A stretch of DNA of 64,000 nt from an uncultured beta proteobacterium (GTDB lineage: Bacteria > Pseudomonadota > Gammaproteobacteria > Burkholderiales > Rhodocyclaceae): positions 94,451 through 158,450 of the forward strand of contig CAIVQO010000011.1 of assembly GCA_903908065.1 (NCBI GenBank), given 5' to 3'. Below the pieces are notes generated by a model. The model saw only the letters and a program-made list of their open reading frames with translations, was not told where the DNA came from and did not search any database. This document shows, one piece after another, positions 1 to 9,907 of the stretch (the stretch's first letter is position 1; every line of letters begins with the position of its first letter). Made by a program: the position numbers and the translations under genes.

Positions 1-464
1 GTATTGGTCGCTGCCTGATGGAATTCGCGCAGGAACTTGATCGCATGGTCGAGTTGCGGCGTCGGCTTGCCATCGGCAAACAGGGCCTCGCCTTCCGTGG
101 TGCTGAAACAGGGCGAGGCTTCGTCGATGCAAACCAGCAGTTCGCCTTTGGCACCAGTGGCGGGGACGAAGGGATAGCGTCGCACAAAGGCCGGAACGTA
201 GCGCGCATCCCACTTGCCGGCACGATCGACGAACAGGTTTTCGTTTTCCCGCAATCCGAGCAGCACGGCCGGCAGAGGGCCGCCCTGTCCGCGGGCAAAC
301 ACGATCGGGTACTCGCGGGCGCATTCGAACATCTCGCCGCCCAGCACCGGCACCGAGTTGGTCCGCGCGGCATACGAAAAGCTGCTCGCCGGCCTGACTT
401 TCAGCTGCGCGTGGACCTTATCGCTGAGCGCAACCACCCTTTCGTAAAACATCATCTCGGCCAT
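1..464 (-). CDS. SapC family protein (partial, C-terminus off window)
   Basis: Read from an ATG at 464 with GGAG seven bases upstream. About 154 residues are visible before the window edge cuts the gene. The protein begins MAEMMFYERVVALSDKVHAQ and continues with the pattern VPVLGGEMFECAREYP, then a PFVPATG segment and a stretch around LLVCIDEASPCF, which I recognise as the SapC family. These are small soluble proteins without signal peptide whose biochemical role is not settled. It diverges from prfB, which starts 130 bp away on the other strand. Family assignment is from recall of the motif pattern, not from a search. Confidence 0.75.
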   Translation of the reverse strand, partial: MAEMMFYERVVALSDKVHAQLKVRPASSFSYAARTNSVPVLGGEMFECAREYPIVFARGQGGPLPAVLLGLRENENLFVDRAGKWDARYVPAFVRRYPFVPATGAKGELLVCIDEASPCFSTTEGEALFADGKPTPQLDHAIKFLREFHQAATN

Positions 465-596
465 GAGCAGGCTCCATATTTGGAAACAGGAAGGCTAGCA
501 CACGCATGCGCTTCGCCTGATTTTGCGGGATTCTCGGTCGCGGCCTAGCGGTGTCGGCGCGTATAATCGCCTGCTTTCGATCTTGCAGGAAATCCC

Positions 597-1701
597 ATGG
601 AAGCCGAACGCATCAATGCCGTCGCCAACCGCATCGCCGACCTGAGCAATCGCGGCGAACAACTGCGGAGGTATCTTTGACTTCGATGGCAAAGCGGAAA
701 AGCTCGCGGAGCTGAACCAGATCCTGGAAGACCCCAAAATCTGGGACGATGCGGAACGCGCCCAGGCGCTGGGCAAGGAAAAGAAATCCCTCGAAGCCGT
801 GGTCGGCACCCTTTCCAACGTCACCGGAAAGCTGGCCGATGCGCGTGACTTGCACGCCCTGGCGCGCGAGGAAGACGACGAGGAAACCATGGCCGCCGTC
901 GAGGGTGACCTGGATGCCACCGAGAAGCTGGTGGCCGACCTCGAATTCCGCCGCATGTTCGCCAACCCGGCCGACCCGAACAACTGCTTTATCGACATCC
1001 AGGCCGGCGCCGGCGGCACCGAAGCCTGCGACTGGGCCAGCATGTTGCTGCGCCAGTACCTGAAATACTGCGAGCGCAAGGGCTTCAAGACCGAACTCCT
1101 GGAACAGACCGACGGCGACGTGGCCGGCATCCGCAGCGCTTCGCTCAAGGTGGAAGGTGACTACGCCTACGGCTTCCTGCGCACCGAAACCGGCGTGCAC
1201 CGCCTGGTGCGCAAATCGCCCTTCGATTCTTCGGGCGGGCGCCATACCAGCTTCGCCAGCCTGTATGTGTACCCCGAGATCGACGACAGCATCGAAGTCG
1301 AGATCAACCCGGCTGACCTGCGCACCGACACCTTCCGCGCCTCGGGTGCCGGCGGCCAGCACATCAACAAGACCGACTCGGCGGTACGCATCACCCACGT
1401 GCCGACCGGCATCGTGGTGCAGTGCCAGAACGACCGCTCGCAGCACCGCAACCGCGCCGAGGCCATGGCGATGCTGAAGTCGCGTCTTTACGAGCACGAA
1501 ATGCGCAAGCGCCAGGCCGAAGCCGACAAGCTGGAGGCCGGCAAGACCGACGTCGGCTGGGGCCACCAGATTCGCAGCTACGTGCTCGACAACTCGCGCA
1601 TCAAGGATTTGCGCACCAACGTCGAAATCGCCAACACGCAGAAGGTGCTCGACGGCGACCTCGATGCCTTCATCGAAGCCAGCCTCAAGCAGGGCGTTTA
1701 A
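597..1701 (+). CDS. prfB: Peptide chain release factor 2, programmed +1 frameshift
   Basis: Terminates translation at UGA and UAA. The gene opens at ATG 597 and meets an in-frame TGA at 678-680, after 27 codons. The context GGAGGTATCTTTGAC is the classic RF2 autoregulatory site: a Shine-Dalgarno-like GGAGG, slippery CTT and the UGA. Shifting +1 to GAC at 679 gives a continuous 367-residue protein, the usual family length. The codon-recognition tripeptide SPF lies near residues 207-209 and the catalytic GGQ near 242-244. A TATAAT at 562-567 could be the -10 box, but no convincing -35 is seen. lysS follows 17 bp downstream, the same pairing as in many proteobacteria. Annotation without the frameshift would truncate the N-terminus. 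Confidence 0.97.
678..680 (+). promoter_or_regulatory. prfB: prfB programmed frameshift stop (TGA)
   Basis: In-frame TGA preceded by CTT and, a few bases upstream, GGAGG. When RF2 is scarce the ribosome slips +1 on CTTT and reads GAC. This feedback loop is known for RF2 genes; the site here differs from the common AGGGGGTATCTTTGAC only in the purine tract. Confidence 0.93.
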
Positions 1702-1718
1702 CCACACGGAACACCATC

Positions 1719-3226
<1,508 letters not shown>

Positions 3227-3230
<4 letters not shown>

Positions 3231-5047
3231 GCTTTCCGCTGATCCCCGCCGAACTTGCGTTCGCCGGGGACGGCACTCCATTTTCATCACGCTACGGCGA
3301 CATCTACCATTCCAGCCAGGGCGGCCTGGAACAGGCCCGCCATGTCTTTCTCGGCGGCAACCAGCTGCCTGCGCGCTGGAACGACTGCCAGCGCTTCGTC
3401 ATCCTCGAAACCGGTTTCGGGCTGGGAATAAATTTCCTCGCCACACTGCAGGCGTGGCGCGCCGTTGGCGACCCTGGCGGGCGACGACTGCACTACGTTG
3501 CGGTGGAGAAGCATCCCTTCCGCCTGGACGACCTGAGGCAAGTCCACCTGAACTGGCCGGAACTTGCGGCCTTTGCCGCGGAACTCCATGCGCAATGGCC
3601 ACTCCCCCTACCCGGCTTGCATCGCCTGGATCTTGGCGATGTAATCCTGACCCTCGCCTTCGGCGACGGTGCCGAGTTGTTGCCCCAGCTCTGCCTTGTC
3701 GCCGATGCAATCTACCTCGACGGATTTGCCCCGGATCGCAATCCGGATCTGTGGTCGGAGGCCGTAGTCGCCCAGCTGCAGCGCCTTTCCGCCCCCGGCA
3801 CCACACTGGCCACCTGGACCACGGCTGGCGAAATCCGTCGCCGTCTCGCCAGCGCCGACTTTTTCCTCGAACGAAAGCAGGGCTTCGGCGGCAAACGCGA
3901 AATGCTGGTCGGGCATCGGCCCGGCATGTCACCTGCCCGACCCCGATCGCCAAAACGTATCGCGGTGATCGGTGCCGGCATCGCCGGAGCCGCGACCGCC
4001 CATGCCCTCGCCCGGCGCGGTCATCAGGTAACCGTACTCGATGCCGCCAGCGCTGCTGCCAGTGGCGCCTCGGGTAACCTTGCCGGCGTATTCCGGCCGC
4101 TTCCGGCGCTGGACGACGGCAGGCTGGCACGCGTGCTGCGGGCCGGATTTCTGCTCGGCCGACGTTCGTTCCCCTTGCTCACCGGGACACGGCTGGGCTG
4201 GACCGGGGTACTGCACGTCGCCCGCGATGCCAGGCATGAACAGACCCAGCAGCGGATCGTTGAGCAACATTCGCTGCCTGCTGAGTATTGCCGTTTCGTC
4301 ACACGTGATGAAGCCTCGCTGCTGGCGGGATCGCCGGTCGCCATGGGTGGCTGGTGGTTTCCCCAGGCCGGCTGGATCAATCCCCCCAGCCTTTGCCGCA
4401 GCCTGTTGGCGGGGATCGACTGCCGCTACAACTTCCCGGTCCGTCGGTTGCAGAGACAGGGCAGTGCCTGGCGAATCTTCAGCGCCGAAATGGAAATCGA
4501 ATCCGACACGGTCATCGTTGCCAATGGCATAGGTGCCCCAAGCCTGGTGCCGGAGTATTCGCTGCCGATCCGTGCAGGTCGCGGAATGGTCAGCCACCTG
4601 CCGGAGGCAGCCACGGCTGCCATGGATATCGTAGCCACTCGCCTGGGGTATGTGACGCCTCCGATCGATGGCCTGCGTTGCGCCGGAGCCACCCTGCAGG
4701 CAGATGACCTCGATACCGCTCCCCGCCTGGCCGACCATGTGGAGAACCTGTTCCGCCTCGACATGCTGTTTCCAGGCTTTGCGCGCGGGATCGATCCGGC
4801 GCAGCTGGATGGCCGCGTATCCTTTCGCCCCATGTCGCCGGATCGCCTGCCTATGGTTGGCCCACTCGCTGCCAGTGACGGCCTGTGGATCAATGACGGA
4901 TATGGTGCCAGGGGCCTGGTCTTCGCGTCCATCTGTGCCGAACTGCTGGCCAGCCAGATCGATGACGATCCCCTGCCACTTGAAGCCGACCTGGTGCGGT
5001 CCCTGGCGCCGGAACGCTTCCGGAAGCGCAAATCGGCCGCCAACTGA
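3227..5047 (+). CDS. mnmC: Bifunctional tRNA wobble-uridine modification enzyme MnmC
   Basis: Carries out the last two steps of mnm5s2U34 synthesis in tRNAs for Lys, Glu and Gln. The N-terminal methyltransferase domain (about residues 1-235) shows the SAM-binding [11 protein letters not shown] segment and a [13 protein letters not shown] motif. The C-terminal FAD oxidoreductase domain starts near residue 244 with the dinucleotide fingerprint [15 protein letters not shown]. Length (606) and domain order match the fused enterobacterial type. Start ATG overlaps the lysS stop. The link to lysS is functionally sensible, since tRNA-Lys is a substrate. The residues RRLASAD at the domain junction coincide with a copy of the dispersed repeat (3839-3863). 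Confidence 0.95.
3839..3863 (-). repeat. Dispersed repeat copy 1, inside mnmC
   Basis: On the minus strand this reads AAAGTCGGCGCTGGC, three variable bases, then ACGGCG. It lies in coding sequence and encodes part of [10 protein letters not shown]. Length of MnmC is unchanged here, so convergence cannot be excluded for this copy alone. Confidence 0.55.
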
Positions 5048-5053
5048 CCGGTT

Positions 5054-5071
5054 TGTAACAGATGTAACAGT
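5054..5071 (+). promoter_or_regulatory. Tandem TGTAACAG direct repeat upstream of the glycine-zipper gene
   Basis: TGTAACAGA is followed immediately by TGTAACAGT, nine bases centre to centre, about 75 bp before the start of the next gene. Tandem half-sites of this sort are typical of OmpR/PhoB-family regulators, but the period is 9 rather than the usual 10-11, so the assignment is tentative. Confidence 0.35.
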
Positions 5072-5143
5072 TGATTGCACCTGTCCCGCTACGTCAATCT
5101 GCGGCGTTAATGTGCTCATGCCTCATCACCACAGGAGCACATC

Positions 5144-5926
5144 ATGGAAGCCTCACAGTCCGTCCTTGGCGCCACTCCGGTTGCCGCCTCATCCACGCAT
5201 CCCCTGCTACTCGTTGCAGCAGGGTCGGTCACCATACTCAGCCTCGCCGGCGCTTCCTACTTCGCCGGCTGGTTGCCCGGCCCCGCGACACACGCGACCG
5301 ACAACCGTCCTGTCGTTGCCGCAACTACGGCCACCGCTCCGGTCGCCGTTCCGGCGGTCAGCCCGCCGATTTCCGTGACCCAATCGGTCAGCCTGCCGCA
5401 GGAAAAGCCCAAAGCGGCGAGCCGTCCGACCGAAACCGTTGCCCCTGTTGCGCGCCGTAGCGTGGCCAACCCCGTCGTGCGGGCACCGGAACCCGTGTCC
5501 GTACCCACCATCGCCGTAGCTTCAGCGCCGACTCCCGTTGCCGCCCCCGTGCCCGCGATTTGTCGCGAATGCGGCGTCGTGGAATCGGTGCGCGAAGTCG
5601 CGGTGGAAGCCAAGGGCAGCGGCGGTGGCGCCGTTGCCGGCGGCATTGTCGGCGGCGTGATCGGCAACCAGTGGGGGCGTGGCGCGACCCGCGACATCGC
5701 CACGGTGCTGGGCGCGATCGGCGGCGCCTATGCCGGCAATCACATCGAAAAATCGATCAAGGAGAGCAAGCGCTATGACGTCAGCGTTCGCTTCGAGGAT
5801 GGCAGCACGCGCAGCTTCAGCAGCGACACGCTGCCGACATGGCATGTCGGCGACCGTGTGAGGCTTCAGAACGGTTTGCTGACCAGCGGCGGTGGCAGGT
5901 CGTCGATGGACCTGGGCAGCATCTGA
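5144..5926 (+). CDS. Glycine-zipper 2TM-domain envelope protein
   Basis: 260 residues; ATG preceded by GGAGCACATC. A hydrophobic segment near residues 21-42 looks like a membrane anchor. A long Ala/Pro/Val/Thr-rich linker follows, then CRECGVVESVREV, and from about residue 160 an alternating-glycine segment (GGGAVAGGIVGGVIGNQWG ... GAIGGAYAGNHIEKS) typical of the Rick_17kDa/SlyB glycine-zipper family. The C-terminus (YDVSVRFEDGSTRSF) resembles the beta-rich tail of SlyB-like proteins. These are inner- or outer-membrane proteins linked to envelope integrity; exact function is unknown. The last 61 bp overlap the convergent M48-like gene. A tandem TGTAACAG motif lies upstream. Confidence 0.8.
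   Translation: MEASQSVLGATPVAASSTHPLLLVAAGSVTILSLAGASYFAGWLPGPATHATDNRPVVAATTATAPVAVPAVSPPISVTQSVSLPQEKPKAASRPTETVAPVARRSVANPVVRAPEPVSVPTIAVASAPTPVAAPVPAICRECGVVESVREVAVEAKGSGGGAVAGGIVGGVIGNQWGRGATRDIATVLGAIGGAYAGNHIEKSIKESKRYDVSVRFEDGSTRSFSSDTLPTWHVGDRVRLQNGLLTSGGGRSSMDLGSI
5512..5535 (-). repeat. Dispersed repeat copy 2, inside the glycine-zipper gene linker
   Basis: Minus strand reads GGAGTCGGCGCTG, then AAGCT, then ACGGCGATGG. It falls in the low-complexity linker and encodes TIAVASAPTP, a different frame from copy 1. Confidence 0.5.
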
Positions 5927-6786
5927 ACCGCCTGGCTGGCGCCATCCGGCAAAGGGGGCCCCTGCATCAGGCTGGCGATGCGGTGCATCGATTCGCGCAG
6001 TTCTTCGGTCCAGGCCGGTGGATCAGGAAGCGGTGGCGGCATAGCCTGCAATTGTTCGGCCACCTCGCGGCCATCCCAGCCGGCCGCCGCAAGCAGTTCC
6101 ATCGCCATGGTTTCGGCTTCGATCACTTGCTGCGGACGAAAACTGGCCCGCAGTGCGCGTGAGCCGGCAAAGGATGCGGCGGACGCAACCGCCGTGGTTG
6201 TCACCGTGGTCGTTGCCGCGGAGGTCGCTGCCGCCGTGGTCGCTGCGCTGCCCGAAATGAGCGCCGGCAAATTGAGAATCGGAAACAGGATCTGCGCGGC
6301 CACCCCGACCAGAATGGCTGTGGTCACGTTTTCATCGTGATGGCCATCGATGATGTGGCTCATTTCCCGTGCCAGCACGAAGGCCAGGGCCGCATCGTCC
6401 AGTTCGAGAAGGCGGATGCCGCGGTAGATCACCACCGTGCCGGCCGAACTGGACGCCGCGCCAGGATCGCGTTTGTCGGCGACGACAAATTCGAATCTCG
6501 GGAAACGCAAGTGCAGATCCGGGTGGAGCCGGAAGGCCACGTCCGCCAGCCTGCGTCCGATCGCCAGGATGCGCTGGTCGAATGCGCGATCGGCCATGCA
6601 TTCTGACTCGCTGCAGGCGGGTGCATCGGCCGCAGTGACCAGTTGCAGCCTCATGTCGAACTCGGAATAGACGGCACTGAAGCCCTGCAAGCCCGCCGGT
6701 GCCTGCAATTGCTTGCGAACTTCCGGCGACGTGGAGCACCCGGCCGCAAGAACCGCCATCAACATGAGCGGCACGAGTCGCAACAT
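5866..6786 (-). CDS. Degenerate M48-like lipoprotein (likely pseudo-protease)
   Basis: Lipoprotein signal with lipobox LAAGC (Cys17) after the ATG at 6786; in-frame GTG codons 3 and 6 bases upstream are alternatives. The fold resembles M48 metallopeptidases: the ALAFVLAREMSHIIDGHHDEN helix and a downstream EAETMAMELLAAAGWD segment align with the HExxH and ExxAD elements. The first zinc His is replaced by Arg (RExxH, residues 140-144), so zinc binding and catalysis are doubtful. An Ala/Thr-rich hydrophobic insert lies between these elements. A second M48 lipoprotein at 55945-56739 keeps an intact HELAH and so provides an internal comparison. The 3' end overlaps the convergent glycine-zipper gene. 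Function unknown; a binding or chaperone role is possible. Confidence 0.7.
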   Translation of the reverse strand: MLRLVPLMLMAVLAAGCSTSPEVRKQLQAPAGLQGFSAVYSEFDMRLQLVTAADAPACSESECMADRAFDQRILAIGRRLADVAFRLHPDLHLRFPRFEFVVADKRDPGAASSSAGTVVIYRGIRLLELDDAALAFVLAREMSHIIDGHHDENVTTAILVGVAAQILFPILNLPALISGSAATTAAATSAATTTVTTTAVASAASFAGSRALRASFRPQQVIEAETMAMELLAAAGWDGREVAEQLQAMPPPLPDPPAWTEELRESMHRIASLMQGPPLPDGASQAVQMLPRSIDDLPPPLVSKPF

Positions 6787-6846
6787 CACCACCTGTCTGG
6801 GTTCCGCCAGATCCGTGTCGTGACGAGTTCCCTGCGCGTCAATCGA

Positions 6847-8244
6847 TCAGCTCCCGAGGGCCGACTCCAGGCGCGCAATCACGCGTTCGCGGCCCAGTAC
6901 TTCGAGTACCGAGTCGATCGACGGTGACTGGGGCAGCCCCAGCAGGACCACGCGCAAAGGTATTGCCAGTTGCGGCATCTTGAGTCCAGCCGCCGCCGCA
7001 GTCTGCTTCACGGCCTGACCAAGATCGGCAGCCTGCCAGGGGCAATCGGATAAACGCTCTCGCAACATTGCCAGTGCCGTGCGCGCTGTTTCGGTCAGAT
7101 GCTGCGCAAGCAGCTCTGCCCCCGGTTTCGGCAAGCTGTAATAAGGATGCATCGCATCCGCCAGCTCGTTGAGGTTGGCGACGCGATCGCGATACAGGGC
7201 CGCCACCCGGCTCGGGGCGGGGCCACCCTCGAAGCCGACCTGCTGGCGGCCGAGGCGACGTCCTGCCTCATTCGCCAGCCGTTGCGGATCCGCCTGCTTG
7301 ATGTAGTGCGCATTCAACCAATTGAGCTTTTCCGTATTGAACTGCGCCGCGGATGCCGTGATGTGATCGAGATCGAACCAGGAGACGAAGCGCTCCATGT
7401 CGAAGACTTCGTCGTCACCGTGCGACCAGCCGAGCCGTGCCAGATAGTTCAATACCGCCTCCGGCAGATAGCCCTCCTCGTCGTACTGCATCACCGACAC
7501 CGCACCATGCCGCTTGGAGAGCTTCTGTCCGTCGTCGCCAAGGATCATCGACAGGTGCGCATACTGCGGAACGGGCGCACCAAGGGCCTGCAACAAATTG
7601 ATCTGCCGCGGCGTATTGTTGACGTGGTCATCGCCCCGGATGACGTGGGTGATCTGCATGTCACGATCATCGACCACGACGCAAAAATTGTAGGTCGGCG
7701 TGCCGTCAGCGCGGGCAATGATGAAATCATCAAGCTCGGCATTGGCGAATTCGATGCGGCCTTTCACCAGGTCCTGCCAGCCGACTGCCCCAGCCACGGG
7801 ATTGCGAAACCTCACCACCGGCGCCACGCCCTCGGGCGGAGGCGGCAAGGCCTTGCCGTCTTCCGGGCGCCAGCGACCGTCATAGCGCGGCTTCTCCTTG
7901 CGCGCCTCCTGCGCCGCACGCAAGGTATCGAGTTCCTCTTTGGACATGTAGCAGTAATAGGCGCTGCCCGATGCCAGCATTTCCGCGATAACGGCCTTGT
8001 AGCGGTCCATGCGCTGCATCTGGTAGAACGGCCCCTCGTCATGCTCTAGGCCCAGCCATTGCATTCCGTCGAGAATCGCCTGCACCGCCTCGGGTGTCGA
8101 GCGGGCCACATCCGTATCTTCGATACGCAGGATGAAACTGCCGCCGTGGCGCCGCGCGTAGGCCCAGGAGAACAAGGCGGTGCGAGCACCGCCAATATGC
8201 AGAAAACCGGTGGGACTGGGGGCAAAGCGGGTGCGAACGGTCAT
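6847..8244 (-). CDS. gltX: Glutamyl-tRNA synthetase
   Basis: Class I synthetase that charges tRNA-Glu. 465 residues, a normal bacterial length, ATG at 8244. The HIGH signature appears as [15 protein letters not shown] (residues 8-22) and the KMSKS loop as KLSKR (241-245). The IEDTD motif follows at 41-45, and the C-terminal helical anticodon-binding domain is complete. It diverges from the tRNA-Val gene, about 100 bp away. GluRS is also the entry point for glutamyl-tRNA-dependent heme synthesis, which fits a cytochrome-rich organism, though that is not specific evidence. Confidence 0.97.
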   Translation of the reverse strand: MTVRTRFAPSPTGFLHIGGARTALFSWAYARRHGGSFILRIEDTDVARSTPEAVQAILDGMQWLGLEHDEGPFYQMQRMDRYKAVIAEMLASGSAYYCYMSKEELDTLRAAQEARKEKPRYDGRWRPEDGKALPPPPEGVAPVVRFRNPVAGAVGWQDLVKGRIEFANAELDDFIIARADGTPTYNFCVVVDDRDMQITHVIRGDDHVNNTPRQINLLQALGAPVPQYAHLSMILGDDGQKLSKRHGAVSVMQYDEEGYLPEAVLNYLARLGWSHGDDEVFDMERFVSWFDLDHITASAAQFNTEKLNWLNAHYIKQADPQRLANEAGRRLGRQQVGFEGGPAPSRVAALYRDRVANLNELADAMHPYYSLPKPGAELLAQHLTETARTALAMLRERLSDCPWQAADLGQAVKQTAAAAGLKMPQLAIPLRVVLLGLPQSPSIDSVLEVLGRERVIARLESALGS

Positions 8245-8299
8245 GGCGCAAGGGACGGAAAGCGATGCGGCTATTTTATTCCAGCGCCGCAGCCGCCGA

Positions 8300-8329
8300 T
8301 TGACCGCCTAGCGGGCTTTGTGGTTAAAT
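8300..8329 (+). promoter_or_regulatory. Sigma-70 type promoter of tRNA-Val
   Basis: TTGACC at 8300-8305 and TTAAAT at 8324-8329 are separated by 18 bp, with the tRNA starting 15 bp further on. The spacing and sequence fit a strong housekeeping promoter. Confidence 0.6.
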
Positions 8330-8344
8330 TCGCGCCTCTTTCGC

Positions 8345-8419
8345 GGGCGGTTAACTCAGCGGTAGAGTGCCACCTTCACACGGTGGAAGCCACTGGTTCG
8401 ATCCCAGTACCGCCCACCA
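8345..8419 (+). tRNA. tRNA-Val (anticodon CAC)
   Basis: A full cloverleaf can be drawn. Acceptor GGGCGGT (8345-8351) pairs with ACCGCCC. The D-stem is ACTC/GAGT, and the anticodon stem CCACC/GGTGG encloses loop TTCACAC with anticodon CAC at 8377-8379. The T-arm is ACTGG-TTCGATC-CCAGT. The 3' CCA is encoded (8417-8419). Confidence 0.96.
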
Positions 8420-8487
8420 ATCCCCCTCTCCTGACGCACAGCCATCTTTGCACGCACCCTTGCGTCCTGCTGGCGACAACCAGGGTA

Positions 8488-9864
8488 TTACCCCCCGCTA
8501 CGTGATTTCAGATGATGTCCCAGGTGGCGATCTGTCTTTACGCTGTGATTGATCGTCCAGTCCATCAACAACAGCTTGATGCGAAATGCGAGGTAGATTG
8601 CATTTTCCGTTTCTGACAGGATCTCGTCGCTAAGCCGCGCAAGATTGCGCAAAAAGCGGCGATGCTGATGTTCATGATCGGCCTGGAAGCGGTATCGCGA
8701 ATCCTGCATCTGTACCATTTCAGCATTGAACTGGGCCTCGGTTTCGCGTGCGACCTTGTCCAGAATCGGCTGCGCATCCGCGCTACGTCCCTCTCGCACC
8801 GCCATCGTCAGCGCGTTGAGCTGACTGAGCAAGGCGCGGTGATGACTGTCGATGTCAGCGACGCCAGAACTGTAATCTTCGGACCAGGTCTGAGTCAGCT
8901 CGTTTTCCTCGATGCCTTCCGCATGTCCATTGCGTAGATACGCATCACACCGGGCAAGGTACAAACGGGCTGGCTTGTCGTCGGGAACCTCTTCCAGGCA
9001 GCGCACCAGGCGGGTCCTGGCGCGAAAGATATCGGCCACGAAGTAGAAGGCCATTGCCTCCTCGAATCGCTTGCGCGTACGCAGTTTTGCGGCGCGCATG
9101 GAAGGCGGATCGCCGTCGAAAACCTCGTAGACGGATTGCGCCTCCTGCTTTCCCTTGACCCGATTGCGCGCAAGAAAGCGGATGCTGTAACTATCGGGAT
9201 CGACCAGGCTATGCAGGGTGTGTTCACTGATCAGGAGCGGCACCTCGAAGGTCTTGGACATATCCTCCAACCGGGAAGCCAGGTTGACCGCGTCGCTGAT
9301 TACCGTACCCTCCATTCGACCGCTGCCGCCCACCGTCCCCAGCATGACGATGCCGGTATTGATGCCGATGCCTATCCGTATGGGCAGATAGCCCGCACGA
9401 GCCCGCCCCCTGTTGTAGTTGTCCAGGCGCTCCAGCATGGCGAGGGCGCTCCGGACTGCGTCGTCCGTCTCCTCGGGAAACAGCGCCATGATCGCATCGC
9501 CGATGTACTTGTCGATCAGGCCACGGAACGGCACGATCATCGGTTCCATTTGCGACAGGTAGGAGTTCAGAAAATCGAAATTCTCCTGCGGCGTCAGGGT
9601 TTCCGACAGGCCGGTAAAGTTTCGGATGTCGGCAAAAAGAATGGTCAGCTTGCGTTCGGTCTGCATGCCCAGGCGAACCTCACGCACATTGTCGATCGAC
9701 AGGAAATGCAGAAATTCGCGTGGCACAAAACGCCCGAAGGCGTGCTCGGTATCGACCAGTTGCTGGCGGACTCCGGCAAGTTCGCCACGCAGACGATCCA
9801 GTTCGGCTTGCAGCGCTTCCGCGCGGGTGTCAGGAATCGATTCTTGGTTCAAATGCCCGGTCAT
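8488..9864 (-). CDS. Class III adenylate cyclase with C-terminal hemerythrin-like domain
   Basis: 458 residues, no signal peptide or membrane segment, so probably cytoplasmic. A short coiled-coil (about 15-40) leads into a cyclase catalytic domain (about 70-250). Metal-binding Asp79 and Asp123, Lys119 and Asp191 (ATP-selecting pair), and Asn194 with Arg198 (transition state) are all present, so ATP cyclisation is plausible. Residues 327-455 form a hemerythrin-like four-helix domain: His342, Glu382, His397/His401, and His440/Asp445 match diiron ligands. The position normally occupied by the second His (the HFxxE motif) is Gln378. Such a domain would bind O2, NO or a redox signal and could tune cAMP output. 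It stands alone, with the GGDEF/EAL gene upstream. Confidence 0.85.
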   Translation of the reverse strand: MTGHLNQESIPDTRAEALQAELDRLRGELAGVRQQLVDTEHAFGRFVPREFLHFLSIDNVREVRLGMQTERKLTILFADIRNFTGLSETLTPQENFDFLNSYLSQMEPMIVPFRGLIDKYIGDAIMALFPEETDDAVRSALAMLERLDNYNRGRARAGYLPIRIGIGINTGIVMLGTVGGSGRMEGTVISDAVNLASRLEDMSKTFEVPLLISEHTLHSLVDPDSYSIRFLARNRVKGKQEAQSVYEVFDGDPPSMRAAKLRTRKRFEEAMAFYFVADIFRARTRLVRCLEEVPDDKPARLYLARCDAYLRNGHAEGIEENELTQTWSEDYSSGVADIDSHHRALLSQLNALTMAVREGRSADAQPILDKVARETEAQFNAEMVQMQDSRYRFQADHEHQHRRFLRNLARLSDEILSETENAIYLAFRIKLLLMDWTINHSVKTDRHLGHHLKSRSGG

Positions 9865-9907
9865 CCCGCTGGTGGGAAAGGGTTGGCCGTTTCAGGCCAC
9901 GCGGGCA

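Noticed and set aside
613..1707. Long open frame on the minus strand across prfB
   Set aside because: Antisense shadow of prfB in high-GC sequence; it opposes a complete, motif-bearing protein. The same applies to many long frames opposite lysS, mnmC and lysC.
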